Origin: Chelativorans salis
GTDB lineage: Bacteria > Pseudomonadota > Alphaproteobacteria > Rhizobiales > Rhizobiaceae
NCBI RefSeq assembly: GCF_025336525.1
Contig: NZ_JAOCZP010000010.1
Coordinates: forward strand, 105,876 to 169,875
DNA length: 64,000 nucleotides
Reading direction: 5' to 3'
In this document: positions 8,542 through 19,606 of the stretch, piece after piece
Position numbering within the stretch: the first letter of the stretch is position 1
How the letters are laid out: every line of letters begins with the position of its first letter
The notes under the pieces: generated by a model
What the model saw: only the letters and a program-made list of their open reading frames with translations
The model's database searches: none
Told to the model about the DNA's origin: nothing
Made by a program: the position numbers and the translations under genes

Positions 8542-9701
8542 GTGCGCCGGACGTCCTCGTCATCGGCGCCGGCATCACGGGTGCGGCGGCCGCCCTTGCG
8601 CTGGCCGAAGCGGGCGCGCGGGTGGAGATCGTCGACCGCTACGGACCGGCGGCTATGGCCTCAGGCTGGACCCTTGCCGGCGTTCGCCAGTCCGGCCGCC
8701 ACGCCGCCGAGCTGCCGCTTGCGCGGGAGGCAGTGGCATTGTGGCCGGAGCTCGACCGCACGCTGGAGGCCGACACGGGCTATCGCCAGCACGGAAACTT
8801 GAGGCTTGCGCGCGATGCAGGGGAGGTCGAAACGCTGAAGGCGCTGGTGGCGGAGCAAAAGGCGGCGGGGCTCGATCTCGCCCTCTTGCCCGATCTTGCC
8901 GCCGTGCGCGAGGTGGCGCCGGCGCTGTCGTCTGCGGTGCTCGCGGCGTCATGGTGTCCGACCGACGGGCATGCCGATCCGGTGGCGACGGTTTTGGCCT
9001 TTCTCGACCGGGCTGAGCGGCTCGGCGCGCGCGTTTCCATGGGCGAGCGGATCCTGCGGCTCGAGGCGGAAGGCGGACGCGTGACTGAAGCTATCACCGA
9101 CCGTCGCCGCATCGCCGCCGGCACGGTGCTCGCCGCGCCCGGCATCTTCGTCAACGCTATGCTGGAGCCACTCGGGCTTTCCATTCCCCTGCGCCGGCCG
9201 ATGGTCACGGTGGTGCGGACCGCGCCCTGCGCACCGCTATTGCGGCCCGTCCTCGGCGTGGCCAATGCGGACATGGCGGCGCGGCAGGAGGTATCCGGAC
9301 GGCTGCGGGTGACGAGCGGCGCCGAGGCGTGGGCGGGCGCTCTCTCCGAAACCGACAGGGGTCCGGTCGTCCGGCCGACGGCCCGCCAGGTGATGGATGG
9401 TATAGGCAGGGTGGCGGCGGTGCTGCCGGCACTCGCCGAGGCCGAGGTGGAGAGCGTGTGGGGCGGTGTGCTCGATCTAACGCCGGACGCGCTACCGGTG
9501 GTCGACCGGGCGCCGGGTTATGGCAATCTGGTGGTGGCGGCGGGCTTCTCCGGCCATGGCTTCGGCATTGGCCCTGTTACCGGTCCGCTGGCCGCCGACC
9601 TGGCTTTGGGGCGCCGGCCGCGGCTGGCGCTGGAGGCTTTCCGCTTTGACCGCTTTTCGGGCAGCGCCCGGCCGGAAGCGGAGCTCACGCTGCATGGCTG
9701 A
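8538..9701 (+). CDS. second FAD-dependent oxidoreductase (DAO family)
   Basis: A 387-residue DAO-family flavoprotein with dinucleotide motif VLVIGAGITGAAAALALAEAG (Gly10, Gly12, Gly15; shown in part) and C-terminal GFSGHGFGIGPVTGP. The ATG overlaps the previous stop as ATGA, so both oxidases are translationally coupled and probably made in similar amounts. It is shorter than its neighbour and clearly divergent from it, so this is not a recent duplication. It may form a heteromeric enzyme with the first oxidase or act on the other enantiomer or the next intermediate; both are inference. Confidence 0.9.
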   Translation: MSAPDVLVIGAGITGAAAALALAEAGARVEIVDRYGPAAMASGWTLAGVRQSGRHAAELPLAREAVALWPELDRTLEADTGYRQHGNLRLARDAGEVETLKALVAEQKAAGLDLALLPDLAAVREVAPALSSAVLAASWCPTDGHADPVATVLAFLDRAERLGARVSMGERILRLEAEGGRVTEAITDRRRIAAGTVLAAPGIFVNAMLEPLGLSIPLRRPMVTVVRTAPCAPLLRPVLGVANADMAARQEVSGRLRVTSGAEAWAGALSETDRGPVVRPTARQVMDGIGRVAAVLPALAEAEVESVWGGVLDLTPDALPVVDRAPGYGNLVVAAGFSGHGFGIGPVTGPLAADLALGRRPRLALEAFRFDRFSGSARPEAELTLHG

Positions 9702-9730
9702 GCTCATGGAGGGGCAGGGAAGGGGATAGA

Positions 9731-10444
9731 ATGCTCGATCCGAAAGGCCGTGTCGTCATGATCTCCGGCGCCAGCCGCGGCATTGGCCGCGTCATCGCCG
9801 AGACCCTGCACGCCAAGGGCTATGCGGTGAGCGCCGGGGCGCGGGACGTGGCGGCGCTTGAGACGGCCCTTGCGCCCTTGGCCGGTGAGCAGCTTCTATG
9901 CGCACGCTACGAGGCGGCGGATCGGGAAAGCCATGCCGCCTGGCTTGCCGCGACACTTGCGAAGTTCGGCCGGCTCGACGCACTGGTCAACAATGCCGGC
10001 ACCTCCAACACCTTCTCCATCGAGGAGGGGGAGGAGGCCGATCTCGACGCCTTGTGGACGATCAACGTCAAGGGTCCGCTCTTCCTCACCCGCATCTGCC
10101 TGCCGCATCTGAAGGCCGCGGGCAGCGGGCGCATCGTCAATGTCGCCTCGCTTTCGGGGAAGCGGGTGCGCAACGACAACATCGCCTACAACATGACGAA
10201 GCACGCGGTGATGGCGCTGACACACGGCACACGCCGCATCGGCTGGAAGCACGGGGTGCGGGCGACTGCGCTTTGCCCGAGCTTTGTCGCCACCGATCTC
10301 ACCGCCGGTGTCACCAAAGTAAGCCGCGAGGAGATGATAGAGCCTGGCGATCTCGCCGAGCTCGCCGCCACGGCGATTGCGCTTCCCAACAGCGCGGCGA
10401 TTGCCGAAATGCTGGTCAACTGCCGGCTCGAGGATACGCTGTAA
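9731..10444 (+). CDS. short-chain dehydrogenase/reductase
   Basis: A 237-residue classical SDR. It has the nucleotide-binding motif MISGASRGIGRVIAE (about residues 13-27), the structural NNAG motif (VNNAGTS), and the active-site YNMTK preceded by the serine in VASLSGK. It would oxidise or reduce an alcohol/keto group of the compound handled by the preceding oxidases, with NAD(P) as cofactor. It lies 29 bases after the second oxidase and 47 bases before the solute-binding gene. Confidence 0.9.
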   Translation: MLDPKGRVVMISGASRGIGRVIAETLHAKGYAVSAGARDVAALETALAPLAGEQLLCARYEAADRESHAAWLAATLAKFGRLDALVNNAGTSNTFSIEEGEEADLDALWTINVKGPLFLTRICLPHLKAAGSGRIVNVASLSGKRVRNDNIAYNMTKHAVMALTHGTRRIGWKHGVRATALCPSFVATDLTAGVTKVSREEMIEPGDLAELAATAIALPNSAAIAEMLVNCRLEDTL

Positions 10445-10491
10445 GGAGCATTCAACGACAAGTCGAACAACAAGGAAGAGAGGTGGAACCA

Positions 10492-12033
10492 ATGAGAAAA
10501 ACGATCGGATTAACGCTCATAAGCTTGGCCATGGCAGGCAGCGCCCACGCAGCGGGTGAGACGCTGAATGTCGGCATGGCCAGTGCCGATGCCGGCAAGC
10601 TCGACCCGCATGTGGCGACGTCGACGCCGGACAAGGGCCTTCTGCACTGGATGTTCAACGGCCTGGTGCGCATCAAGCCGGGCGAGGCGAACCCGGCCGA
10701 TATCGAGCCCGACATCGCCGAAAGCTGGACCTCCTCCGAGGACGGGCTGACCTGGACATTCACGCTGCGCCAGGATGTCGATTGCCATGGCGATTACGGT
10801 CCTCTCGATGCCGAAGACGTCGTCTTCTCGCTCAACCGCGCGGCCGATCCCGACATCTCGGCCTTCGCCGACAGCTACGCGGCTTTTGAAAGCGTGGAGG
10901 CGACGGGCGACCATGAGGTGACCATCACGCTGAAGAACTCGGTGCCGAGCCTGCTCGGCCTGCTGGTGCCCTATCACGGGGGCAACATCGTGTGCAAAGA
11001 TGCCGTCGAGGCGCTTGGGTCCGAGTTCGAGCGAACGCCCATCGGCACCGGACCCTTCATGTTCGAAGAGTATCAGCCGCAGCAATATGTGAAGCTGGTG
11101 GCGAACCCGGAATATTTCCGCGGCGAGCCGCACATCAAGGAGATCTTCTACCGCTATATCCCCTCGGATTCCTCGCGCGACCTCGCCTTCCAGTCCGGCG
11201 AGATCGACATGATCTACGGCAAGCAGGATCAGACCTGGGTGGAGCGCATTTCCGAGGTTCCCGGCACCAAGGTGGCGGTGATGACGCCGGGCGAAATGTC
11301 GGTCATCCACCTCAACATGACGATGCCGCCCCTCGATGACGTGCGCGTGCGCCGCGCTGTCGCACATGCCATCGATCGCGACGCCCTGGTTGCGTTCAAG
11401 GGGCCGGACGTGACGCTGGCCGCCGTCTCGCCGGTGCCGGAAGGCAATCTCGGCTACACCGGGGGTGTGCCGACCTATGCGTTTTCGGTGGAGAAGGCGA
11501 AGGCCTTGCTGGCCGAGGCGGGCCACCCCGACGGTGTAACCATCAAGGCCATACACACGACGCTGCCCGGCATGCTGACCACCATGGAGGCGGTGCAGGC
11601 GCTTCTGCGGGAGGCCGACATCAACCTGGAGATCGAGACGGTGGAGCACGCCACCTTCCATGAACAGATCCGCAAGGATTTGAGCCAGGTGACCCACTAT
11701 GCCGCTGCACGCTTCCCGGTCGCCGACGTCTATCTGTCGCAGTTCTTCCACTCCGACGCCATCGTCGGCAAGCCGACGGCTGTCGCGAACTTCTCGCACT
11801 GCGATGTGGCCGACGAGGAGATCGCCGCCGCGCGCGTTGAGACGGACGACGAGAAGCAGCTCGAACTGTGGGCGGAGGCCCAGCGCAAGATCATGGACGA
11901 GGTGTGTGCGGTGCCGCTCGTCCAGAGCCTGCAGCTTTGGGCGTGGAAGGACACGCTCGATCTTGGCGTTGAGGTCAACGGCTCGCTCAACCTGAGCCCG
12001 CCGGTGACTGAAGCGGCACAGTTCAGCGAGTAG
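10492..12033 (+). CDS. ABC importer periplasmic solute-binding protein (peptide/opine type)
   Basis: A 513-residue extracytoplasmic binding protein of the SBP_bac_5 (DppA/OppA) family. A Sec signal peptide (MRKTIGLTLISLAMAGSAHA) is cleaved before AGETLNVG. Family hallmarks follow: YGPLDAEDVVFSLNR, NPEYFRGEPHIKEIFYR and VRRAVAHAIDRDALV. The ATG at 10492 is preceded by AAGAGAGGTGG; a longer open frame from 9898 overlaps the SDR and is spurious. It captures a peptide-like or opine-like ligand for the permeases encoded next. The 304-base gap that follows holds a repeat element. Confidence 0.95.
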   Translation: MRKTIGLTLISLAMAGSAHAAGETLNVGMASADAGKLDPHVATSTPDKGLLHWMFNGLVRIKPGEANPADIEPDIAESWTSSEDGLTWTFTLRQDVDCHGDYGPLDAEDVVFSLNRAADPDISAFADSYAAFESVEATGDHEVTITLKNSVPSLLGLLVPYHGGNIVCKDAVEALGSEFERTPIGTGPFMFEEYQPQQYVKLVANPEYFRGEPHIKEIFYRYIPSDSSRDLAFQSGEIDMIYGKQDQTWVERISEVPGTKVAVMTPGEMSVIHLNMTMPPLDDVRVRRAVAHAIDRDALVAFKGPDVTLAAVSPVPEGNLGYTGGVPTYAFSVEKAKALLAEAGHPDGVTIKAIHTTLPGMLTTMEAVQALLREADINLEIETVEHATFHEQIRKDLSQVTHYAAARFPVADVYLSQFFHSDAIVGKPTAVANFSHCDVADEEIAAARVETDDEKQLELWAEAQRKIMDEVCAVPLVQSLQLWAWKDTLDLGVEVNGSLNLSPPVTEAAQFSE

Positions 12034-12078
12034 AGGGCGCCCCTCCGGCACCCTTCGCGCTAGCGGATAGGGCGTTAG

Positions 12079-12225
12079 CCCCCACTCCGTCTCGCGCGTA
12101 CCGCGCGATCCACCTTTCCGCCGCGAACGGGGGAGAGGAAACGCCGGCCGCGATGAAGGGTGCCCTTCCTTTCCCCCATCAAATGGGGAGAGGTGGCTTG
12201 GCCGAAGACCGAGACGGAGTGGGGG
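12079..12225. repeat. intergenic palindromic repeat element
   Basis: Between the binding protein and the permease lie 304 non-coding bases. A 15-bp inverted pair (CCCCCACTCCGTCTC at 12079-12093 and its complement at 12211-12225) brackets about 117 bases, with a smaller dyad CCCCAT-caa-ATGGGG (12174-12188) inside. The overall look resembles the dispersed intergenic repeats of rhizobia. Placed inside an operon, the folded RNA could separate expression of the abundant binding protein from that of the permeases. Confidence 0.6.
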
Positions 12226-12337
12226 GCAGCACCGGCATATCGGATAGTCTCTCCCTCCGAGGAGAAATCTTTCCGACGGAACAGGGGGACGCCTTGCAAG
12301 AAGACATGACAACGACAGGCCTCCATCGGTACACGCC

Positions 12338-13279
12338 ATGACAGCATTCGTCCTCAAGCGGCTCGGCTTCGCCGTCATCACGCTTTTCGCGGTGTTGACC
12401 ATCGTCTTCTTCATCGTGCGGGTTTTACCCGGCGACCCGGCCATGGCCATTCTCGGCGATCAGGCGAGCCAGGGGGCGCTCAACGCGCTGCGTGCGCGGC
12501 TCGGCCTCGATCAGCCGCTTTATGTGCAGTACTTCCAGTTCCTCGGCGGCGTCCTTGTCGGCGACTGGGGTGTCTCCATGGTTTCCGGCCGGCCGGTGAT
12601 CCAGGAGATCCTGAAGGTGCTGCCGGCGACGCTGGAGCTTACCTTCGTGTCGCTTGTGCTGGGGGCCGCTGTCGGCATTCCGCTTGGTGTGTGGTCGGCG
12701 GTCAGGCGCAACAAGCTGCCCGACTACATCACCCGCATAGCCTCGCTTCTGGGGCTGTCCTTTCCGGCCTTCGTCTCGGCGGTGCTGCTTCTGCTGGTCT
12801 TCGCCATCCAGCTGCGCTGGTTTCCCGTCATCAGCTCCGGGCAGGGCACGACGCTGTCCGATCGGCTGCGCGACCTGGCGCTGCCGGCGATCAACCTCGG
12901 GCTCATCATGGCCGCCTACATCACCCGCGTTTCCCGCTCGGCTATGCTGGAAGTGCTGAACCAGGACTATGTGCGGACCGCGCATGCCAAGGGGCTGGCC
13001 TTCGCCACCATCATCTGGCGTCACTGCCTTCGCAACGCGCTGATCCCGGTGGTGACGGTGGTGGGCCTTTATCTCGGCATCCTGATCGGCAATTCCGTGC
13101 TCACCGAGATCGTCTTCAACCGGCCGGGCCTGGGCAAGCTCATCATCGGCGCGCTCAACCAGCGCGACTACACCATGCTGCAGGGCATGATGGTGATCTA
13201 CACGCTGATCGTCGTTTTGGTGAACCTGATCACGGACCTGACCTATGGCCTGATCGACCCGAGGATCAAATACTCATGA
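12338..13279 (+). CDS. ABC importer permease (DppB-like)
   Basis: A 313-residue inner-membrane permease with about six membrane segments. The N-terminal family motif VRVLPGDPAMAILGDQAS is present, and the cytoplasmic EAA loop reads YVRTAHAKGLAFATIIWRH. The C-terminal [11 protein letters not shown] ending is typical of DppB. It pairs with the DppC-like permease, whose start overlaps its stop (ATGA). Confidence 0.95.
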   Translation: MTAFVLKRLGFAVITLFAVLTIVFFIVRVLPGDPAMAILGDQASQGALNALRARLGLDQPLYVQYFQFLGGVLVGDWGVSMVSGRPVIQEILKVLPATLELTFVSLVLGAAVGIPLGVWSAVRRNKLPDYITRIASLLGLSFPAFVSAVLLLLVFAIQLRWFPVISSGQGTTLSDRLRDLALPAINLGLIMAAYITRVSRSAMLEVLNQDYVRTAHAKGLAFATIIWRHCLRNALIPVVTVVGLYLGILIGNSVLTEIVFNRPGLGKLIIGALNQRDYTMLQGMMVIYTLIVVLVNLITDLTYGLIDPRIKYS

Positions 13280-14174
13280 CCAATGCTGCGACAGCGCCCC
13301 TCTCGCGCGCGGCCTATCTGCGCAGTGTCGCCGCCGCCATGGGTGGTGGAATCATCAAGGCCTTCAATGCCAACAAGACCTCCTGGGTCGGGCTCGGTGG
13401 GTTCCTCATCGTTGTGCTGCTTGCCGTCCTGGCCCCGGTGATCGCGCCTTACGACCCGCTCGACCAGAATATCCTGTTCCGCCTCAAGCCGCCGTCGGCG
13501 GAGCACTGGCTGGGCACGGACTTTTATGGCCGCGACACGCTTTCGCGCATCCTGTGGGGCGCGCGCATCTCGCTTACCATCGGGCTGCTTGCCATCGGCT
13601 CGGCCATGGTGATCGGCACACTGATCGGTATGGTGGCCGGCTATTTCGGCGGCCGCACTGACATCATCGTCATGCAGGTGATGGACGTGCTGCTTGCCTT
13701 CCCTTCGCTCATCCTCGGCCTGATCGTTGTTGCCATGATGGGGCCCTCCGTCGCCAATCTGGTGATCGCCATCGCGCTGACCGCCGTGCCGCCCTTCGCC
13801 CGCATCGCGCGGGCGCCGACCATCGCGGTGAAGAACCGCGAGTTCATCGAGGCGGGCCGGGCGCTCGGCTATTCGGACCTTCGGCTGATGTTCGGCCACA
13901 TCCTGCCCAACATCGCGCCGGAGATCCTCGTCATGGGCTCGCTGTGGCTGGCGACCGCGATCCGCGTGGAAGCCTCGCTCGCCTTCATCGGCCTCGGCGT
14001 CAGTCCGCCGACGGCCACCTGGGGCGGCATGATCCGCGAGGGGTTCGAGAACATCCTGGACAGTTTCTGGCTGGCGCTATTTCCGTCCCTCGCCATCCTC
14101 ATCGTCGTCTTCGCGCTCAACCTTCTGGGTGACGGGCTGCGCGATGCCATCGACCCGCGGCTGAGGGGTGAGGA

Positions 14175-14178
<4 letters not shown>
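13276..14178 (+). CDS. ABC importer permease (DppC-like)
   Basis: A 300-residue permease with about six membrane segments, carrying the DppC signatures [30 protein letters not shown], the EAA loop and the C-terminal [17 protein letters not shown]. The start at 13276 overlaps the previous stop by four bases; the frame is open upstream to 12691 but only as a shadow of the DppB gene. Together with the DppB-like subunit it makes the membrane channel. Confidence 0.95.
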
Positions 14179-15971
<1,793 letters not shown>

Positions 15972-16109
15972 GGGTGCCAGCGATCCTACCTGCAATCGGC
16001 ACGACCATTGCTGGCGCATCCTATCGTTTCCGGTAAGCGGCACCTCGATCTGTTGTCCTGTGCGGCGAACTGGTTCACAAGGTTGGGAGTTTGAGGACGC
16101 GGGTATCGG

Positions 16110-17012
16110 ATGTTTGGCTTTCGCGACGTCGAGATCGTACATGCGGTGGTTCGGGCGGGCGGTTTCCGTGCGGCGGCGCAAAGACTCGGCCTCGCGCAGT
16201 CGGCGATTTCCGCGCGCATTGCCGCACTGGAAAAGCGGCTGGGTGTCAGGCTGTTCGACCGGGTGGGCCGCCAGGTTCGGCTGTCGCCTGCCGGGCGCCG
16301 TTTCCTCGAAGAGGCGGATCGTCTCGTGCATAGCCGCGATCGGATCGTCCAGGAGATCACGCAGACGAGCGGGCTTAATGGCACCGTGCGCATCGGTGTT
16401 GCCGAGACCATCGTCCATACGATCCTGACGGAAATGCTCAAACTGCTTCGGCGCGAACATGCCCATGTCCGTTTCGAGCTCTCCGTCGATACGTCCGAAC
16501 AGCTTGCTCACAAGCTTGTGGAGGATGAGATCGACGTTGCCATCCTGCTCAGGGACCTGCAACCGCGGGATGTGGTGGCCGCGCCGCTACGGCCCATCGA
16601 ACTGGCCTGGTACGCTTCGGATCGCCTGCCAACGCCAGCCGCGCCTCTAACCCTGGCGGAACTGGCTGCCCACCCCATCGTCACGTTCCCCAAGGGGACG
16701 CCGCCTTACAAGCAGGTTGAGCGGCTCTTCGCCGGGTCCGTTGGCGATGCGCCAATTCTTCATGGCTCGGCGTCGCTCTCCACCGTGCTTCATCTCGTTG
16801 CGGACCAGTTCGGCATTGGCGTTCTGCCGTGTCGAATGGCGACGTCTCATCAGCTCGGCGCCGCTGATCACATACAACAACTGAAAGTGGAGCCCCGCGC
16901 AGCGCCGGAGGACCTGAATTTCGTGGTGGCGTACTTCCCCGAGCGCAATCGTGAGGCGGGTCGTATCATCAGCGAAGCGGCGTTAGAGGCCGATCAAATT
17001 GATCTTTTATAG
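16110..17012 (+). CDS. LysR-family transcriptional regulator
   Basis: A 300-residue LysR-type regulator with N-terminal helix-turn-helix (GGFRAAAQRLGLAQSAISARI) and an effector domain. It is in the same direction as, and directly upstream of, the DUF1445-TRAP-DUF2848-amidase genes, with a perfect dyad between it and them. It probably controls those genes. The effector is unknown, but should be the imported acid or a derivative. Confidence 0.92.
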   Translation: MFGFRDVEIVHAVVRAGGFRAAAQRLGLAQSAISARIAALEKRLGVRLFDRVGRQVRLSPAGRRFLEEADRLVHSRDRIVQEITQTSGLNGTVRIGVAETIVHTILTEMLKLLRREHAHVRFELSVDTSEQLAHKLVEDEIDVAILLRDLQPRDVVAAPLRPIELAWYASDRLPTPAAPLTLAELAAHPIVTFPKGTPPYKQVERLFAGSVGDAPILHGSASLSTVLHLVADQFGIGVLPCRMATSHQLGAADHIQQLKVEPRAAPEDLNFVVAYFPERNREAGRIISEAALEADQIDLL

Positions 17013-17029
17013 AGATCGATAACTCCACA

Positions 17030-17054
17030 AAATGATCAGTTGACAAGATCATTT
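17030..17054. promoter_or_regulatory. operator-like dyad before the DUF1445 operon
   Basis: A perfect 8-bp inverted repeat, AAATGATC (17030-17037) and GATCATTT (17047-17054), with a 9-base spacer that contains TTGACA. A related GATCAAATTGATC lies about 35 bases upstream. Position between the LysR stop and the DUF1445 gene makes it the natural binding site of the LysR protein. The same location argues against translation starting at the TTG at 17040. Confidence 0.6.
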
Positions 17055-17123
17055 AAGTTTGGAATCCCTTTTCAAGATAGTGGAAGGGGACAGAACGTTT
17101 TGGCGTCAACGCATTTCCAGCCG

Positions 17124-17963
17124 ATGGTCTCGAAGGCCGGCCAGCAGACATTCGGCTCGGCTTGCGCCTTGCGCCGGGCAGTTCGTGCGGGACTCATGCG
17201 GAGCGACACCGCTGGAAAGGCGCCCGGCTATCTGCAGGGCAACCTGGCCATCCTGCCGAAGGCTTTCGCGCCCGATTTCCTCCTCTTTTGCCATAAGAAC
17301 CCGAAGCCGTGTCCCGTCATCGGCATCGGCGAGGCCGGTTCGCCGGCGCTGCCCCAACTGGGCGATGACATCGACATAAGGATCGACGTGCCCGGCTACC
17401 GCGTATTTCGCGGCGGCAACGATTTCGAGAGCGCCGAAGACCTCAAGGAGATGTGGCGTGATGATCTCGTCACCTTCGTTCTCGGCTGCTCTTTCTCTTT
17501 CGAGGAGGCACTGGCATCGGCCGGGATACCGGTGCGGCACATCGATGCCGGGCGCAACGCGCCGATGTACATGACGTCGATAGACACCGTTCCGGCGGGA
17601 CCCTTCAAAGGCCCGCTGGTCGTCAGCATGCGTGCCTTCAAGCCTACCGATGCGATTCAGGCCGTTCTGCTTTCTGCGCGCCAGCGGCTGGCCCATGGCG
17701 CACCGGTTCACATCGGCGATCCCGCGCAGATCGGCATCGCCGATATCATGCGCCCCGATTTCGGGGACACACCCGTGATGGAGGAGGGCGATATCCCGGT
17801 TTTCTGGGCCTGTGGGGTCACACCGCAGATCGCCATACGCACCTGCGGTGCCGACCTCGCCATCACCCATGAGCCCGGCCACATGCTGGTGACCGACATT
17901 CCCGCCGAGGCGGCGGAGAACCGTCTTTCCGGCATCGGCGCGGCGCTCGCCATAAACAGATAA
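17124..17963 (+). CDS. DUF1445 putative hydro-lyase (D-glutamate cyclase-like family)
   Basis: A 279-residue cytoplasmic protein of the DUF1445/UPF0317 family. Family signatures are TAGKAPGYLQGNLAILP near the N terminus, VTFVLGCSFSFEEAL in the middle and CGVTPQIA with ITHEPGHMLVTDI at the end. Members are annotated as putative hydro-lyases and are related to mitochondrial D-glutamate cyclase, which interconverts D-glutamate and 5-oxo-D-proline. The start is uncertain: ATG 17124 fits the family's usual length, while TTG 17100 has a better ribosome site (GGAAGGGGA) and TTG 17040 falls in the operator. It is 23 bases before a TRAP binding protein, so the imported acid is a likely substrate. Confidence 0.85.
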   Translation: MVSKAGQQTFGSACALRRAVRAGLMRSDTAGKAPGYLQGNLAILPKAFAPDFLLFCHKNPKPCPVIGIGEAGSPALPQLGDDIDIRIDVPGYRVFRGGNDFESAEDLKEMWRDDLVTFVLGCSFSFEEALASAGIPVRHIDAGRNAPMYMTSIDTVPAGPFKGPLVVSMRAFKPTDAIQAVLLSARQRLAHGAPVHIGDPAQIGIADIMRPDFGDTPVMEEGDIPVFWACGVTPQIAIRTCGADLAITHEPGHMLVTDIPAEAAENRLSGIGAALAINR

Positions 17964-17986
17964 ACGAACCAACAGGGGAAAGAGCC

Positions 17987-19030
17987 ATGAACACCATTCG
18001 CAACGCACTTCTGGCCGGCACAGCGTTTTTGACCGGCGTAGCCGCTGCCAACGCGGAGGAACTTTCCGTCGTGGGAAGCTGGAGCAGCCTGCCGCTCTAC
18101 AAGCAGTATGAGGCGCCGTTCTGGACCGAGACGCTGCCGGAGGCCTCGGGAGGTGAGTTCGAGGTCAGCATGACGACCTTCGACCAGATGGGCATCGCCG
18201 GCGCCGATGTTTACCGCATGCTCGGCGATGGGGTATTCGACGTCGGGATGACGGTTGCCGACTATACGGTGGGGGACGCGCCGGAGCTGGAGGGTCTCGA
18301 TGTGCCGCTGGTGGCGACGACCGCGGAAGAGGCGCGCAAGATGGTCGATGCGGCCCGGCCCATGGTCGAAGATATCATGGCCGAACGCTTTAACGCCAAG
18401 CTTCTGGCAATCGCCCCGTACCCGCCGCAGGTCGTGTTCTGCAAGCAGCCTGTCTCTTCACTCGCGGACTTGAAGGGCAAGAAGATCCGAGGCTCCGGCC
18501 GCATGACCACGAAGCTTCTTGAAGCGCTTGGCGCAGAAGGCATCAATGTCGGTTTCTCGGAGGTTCCGGGGGCGCTCGAGCGTGGCGTGGTTGACTGCGC
18601 GGTGACCGGTGCGGGCTCCGGCTACAGCGCGGGCTGGTGGGAGGTTTCGTCCCACCTGATGACCCTCCCGCTCGGCGGCTGGGACCCGGTGGTCACGGCC
18701 ATCAACCTCGACAAGTGGGAAGCGCTTTCCGACGAGCAGAAGGAATTGCTTGTAAGTGAGATCAAGAGCCAGTTCGAGGCTCCGGCCTGGGAGGCCGCCT
18801 CCGGCGCGCTCGCCACGGACGTTGCCTGCCTAACCGGCAACGGCGACTGCCCGGCTGGAGAGCCGGCCGACATGACGCTCGTCGAGCCGACGGAGGCCGA
18901 TGCCGAAGCCGCGCGGGCGATCCTGGAGGAAACGGTTCTCCCCGAATGGGCCGACCGCGCCGGGGCCGACTGGGCGAAGCGTTGGAATGAGAGCGTCGGA
19001 GAGACCGTAGGTGTGCAAATCCCGCTCTGA
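17987..19030 (+). CDS. TRAP transporter solute-binding protein (DctP family)
   Basis: A 347-residue periplasmic binding protein with a signal peptide ending ANA before EELSVVG. It has the DctP fold signature around residues 155-215 (LKGKKIRGSG...FSEVPGALERGVVDCAVTG, abbreviated). TRAP binding proteins capture organic acids and deliver them to the DctQM membrane complex using an ion gradient. A strongly acidic surface and two extra cysteine pairs (for example CLTGNGDC near residue 279) are unusual features. It is followed by DctQ after 30 bases. Confidence 0.93.
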   Translation: MNTIRNALLAGTAFLTGVAAANAEELSVVGSWSSLPLYKQYEAPFWTETLPEASGGEFEVSMTTFDQMGIAGADVYRMLGDGVFDVGMTVADYTVGDAPELEGLDVPLVATTAEEARKMVDAARPMVEDIMAERFNAKLLAIAPYPPQVVFCKQPVSSLADLKGKKIRGSGRMTTKLLEALGAEGINVGFSEVPGALERGVVDCAVTGAGSGYSAGWWEVSSHLMTLPLGGWDPVVTAINLDKWEALSDEQKELLVSEIKSQFEAPAWEAASGALATDVACLTGNGDCPAGEPADMTLVEPTEADAEAARAILEETVLPEWADRAGADWAKRWNESVGETVGVQIPL

Positions 19031-19060
19031 TGTGTCGAACCTGGGGTCGGAGGGCGAGAT

Positions 19061-19603
19061 ATGTTTGAGAGAATCGTCGACGCCCTCCGGCGTTTGAACC
19101 GGCTGATAGCGCTGATCGTGGGCGTCGTACTGGCGCTCACGGTGCTCTTCATACTCGCGGACATCACCTTGCGGCAGTTCGGCCGCTCTTTCGGCGGCTC
19201 GGACGAGATATCCGGCTATGTGATGGCGGTCGTCGCAAGCTGGGGGCTTCCCTTCGCGCTTCTCGAGCTTGCCCATGTGCGCATCGACCTCTTACGCCTG
19301 CGCCTGGCGACGACCGGCCGCAGCGTTCTCGACATACTGGCGATCTCCACCACGGCCGCCGTCACGTCGGTGGTTGCCTGGCAGGCCTGGCCGGTGCTCG
19401 AGAAGACGCTCGACCGTGGCTCGCGCGCCAACACGCCTCTCGAAACGCCGCTGTGGATTCCCCAGGCGATCTGGTTCTCCGGATGGGTGTGGTTCGCGCT
19501 CGTGTCGACGATCCTGCTTTTCTGCGCCATTGGCCTGCTCGCCCGGCGCCGGATGGCATCATTCGAACGCTCCTTCGGCACCGCGGCGGAAGTGGAGGCT
19601 TGA
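19061..19603 (+). CDS. TRAP transporter small permease (DctQ)
   Basis: A 180-residue inner-membrane protein with four predicted membrane segments, matching DctQ in size and layout. The family motif FGRSFGGSDEISGYVMAVVA is recognisable near residues 33-52. It is coupled to the large subunit, whose GTG start follows three bases after its stop. Confidence 0.92.
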   Translation: MFERIVDALRRLNRLIALIVGVVLALTVLFILADITLRQFGRSFGGSDEISGYVMAVVASWGLPFALLELAHVRIDLLRLRLATTGRSVLDILAISTTAAVTSVVAWQAWPVLEKTLDRGSRANTPLETPLWIPQAIWFSGWVWFALVSTILLFCAIGLLARRRMASFERSFGTAAEVEA

Positions 19604-19606
19604 GCC

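Noticed and set aside
9898..10491. 200-residue extension of the solute-binding protein
   Set aside because: The region is the coding sequence of the SDR in another frame; the signal peptide begins at 10492.
10510..12450. Minus-strand open frame of 646 codons opposite the solute-binding gene
   Set aside because: Same reason; the plus-strand protein has a signal peptide and clear SBP_bac_5 motifs.
17040..17123. N-terminal extension of the DUF1445 protein from a TTG
   Set aside because: It would lie in the operator dyad and does not resemble the family's N terminus.
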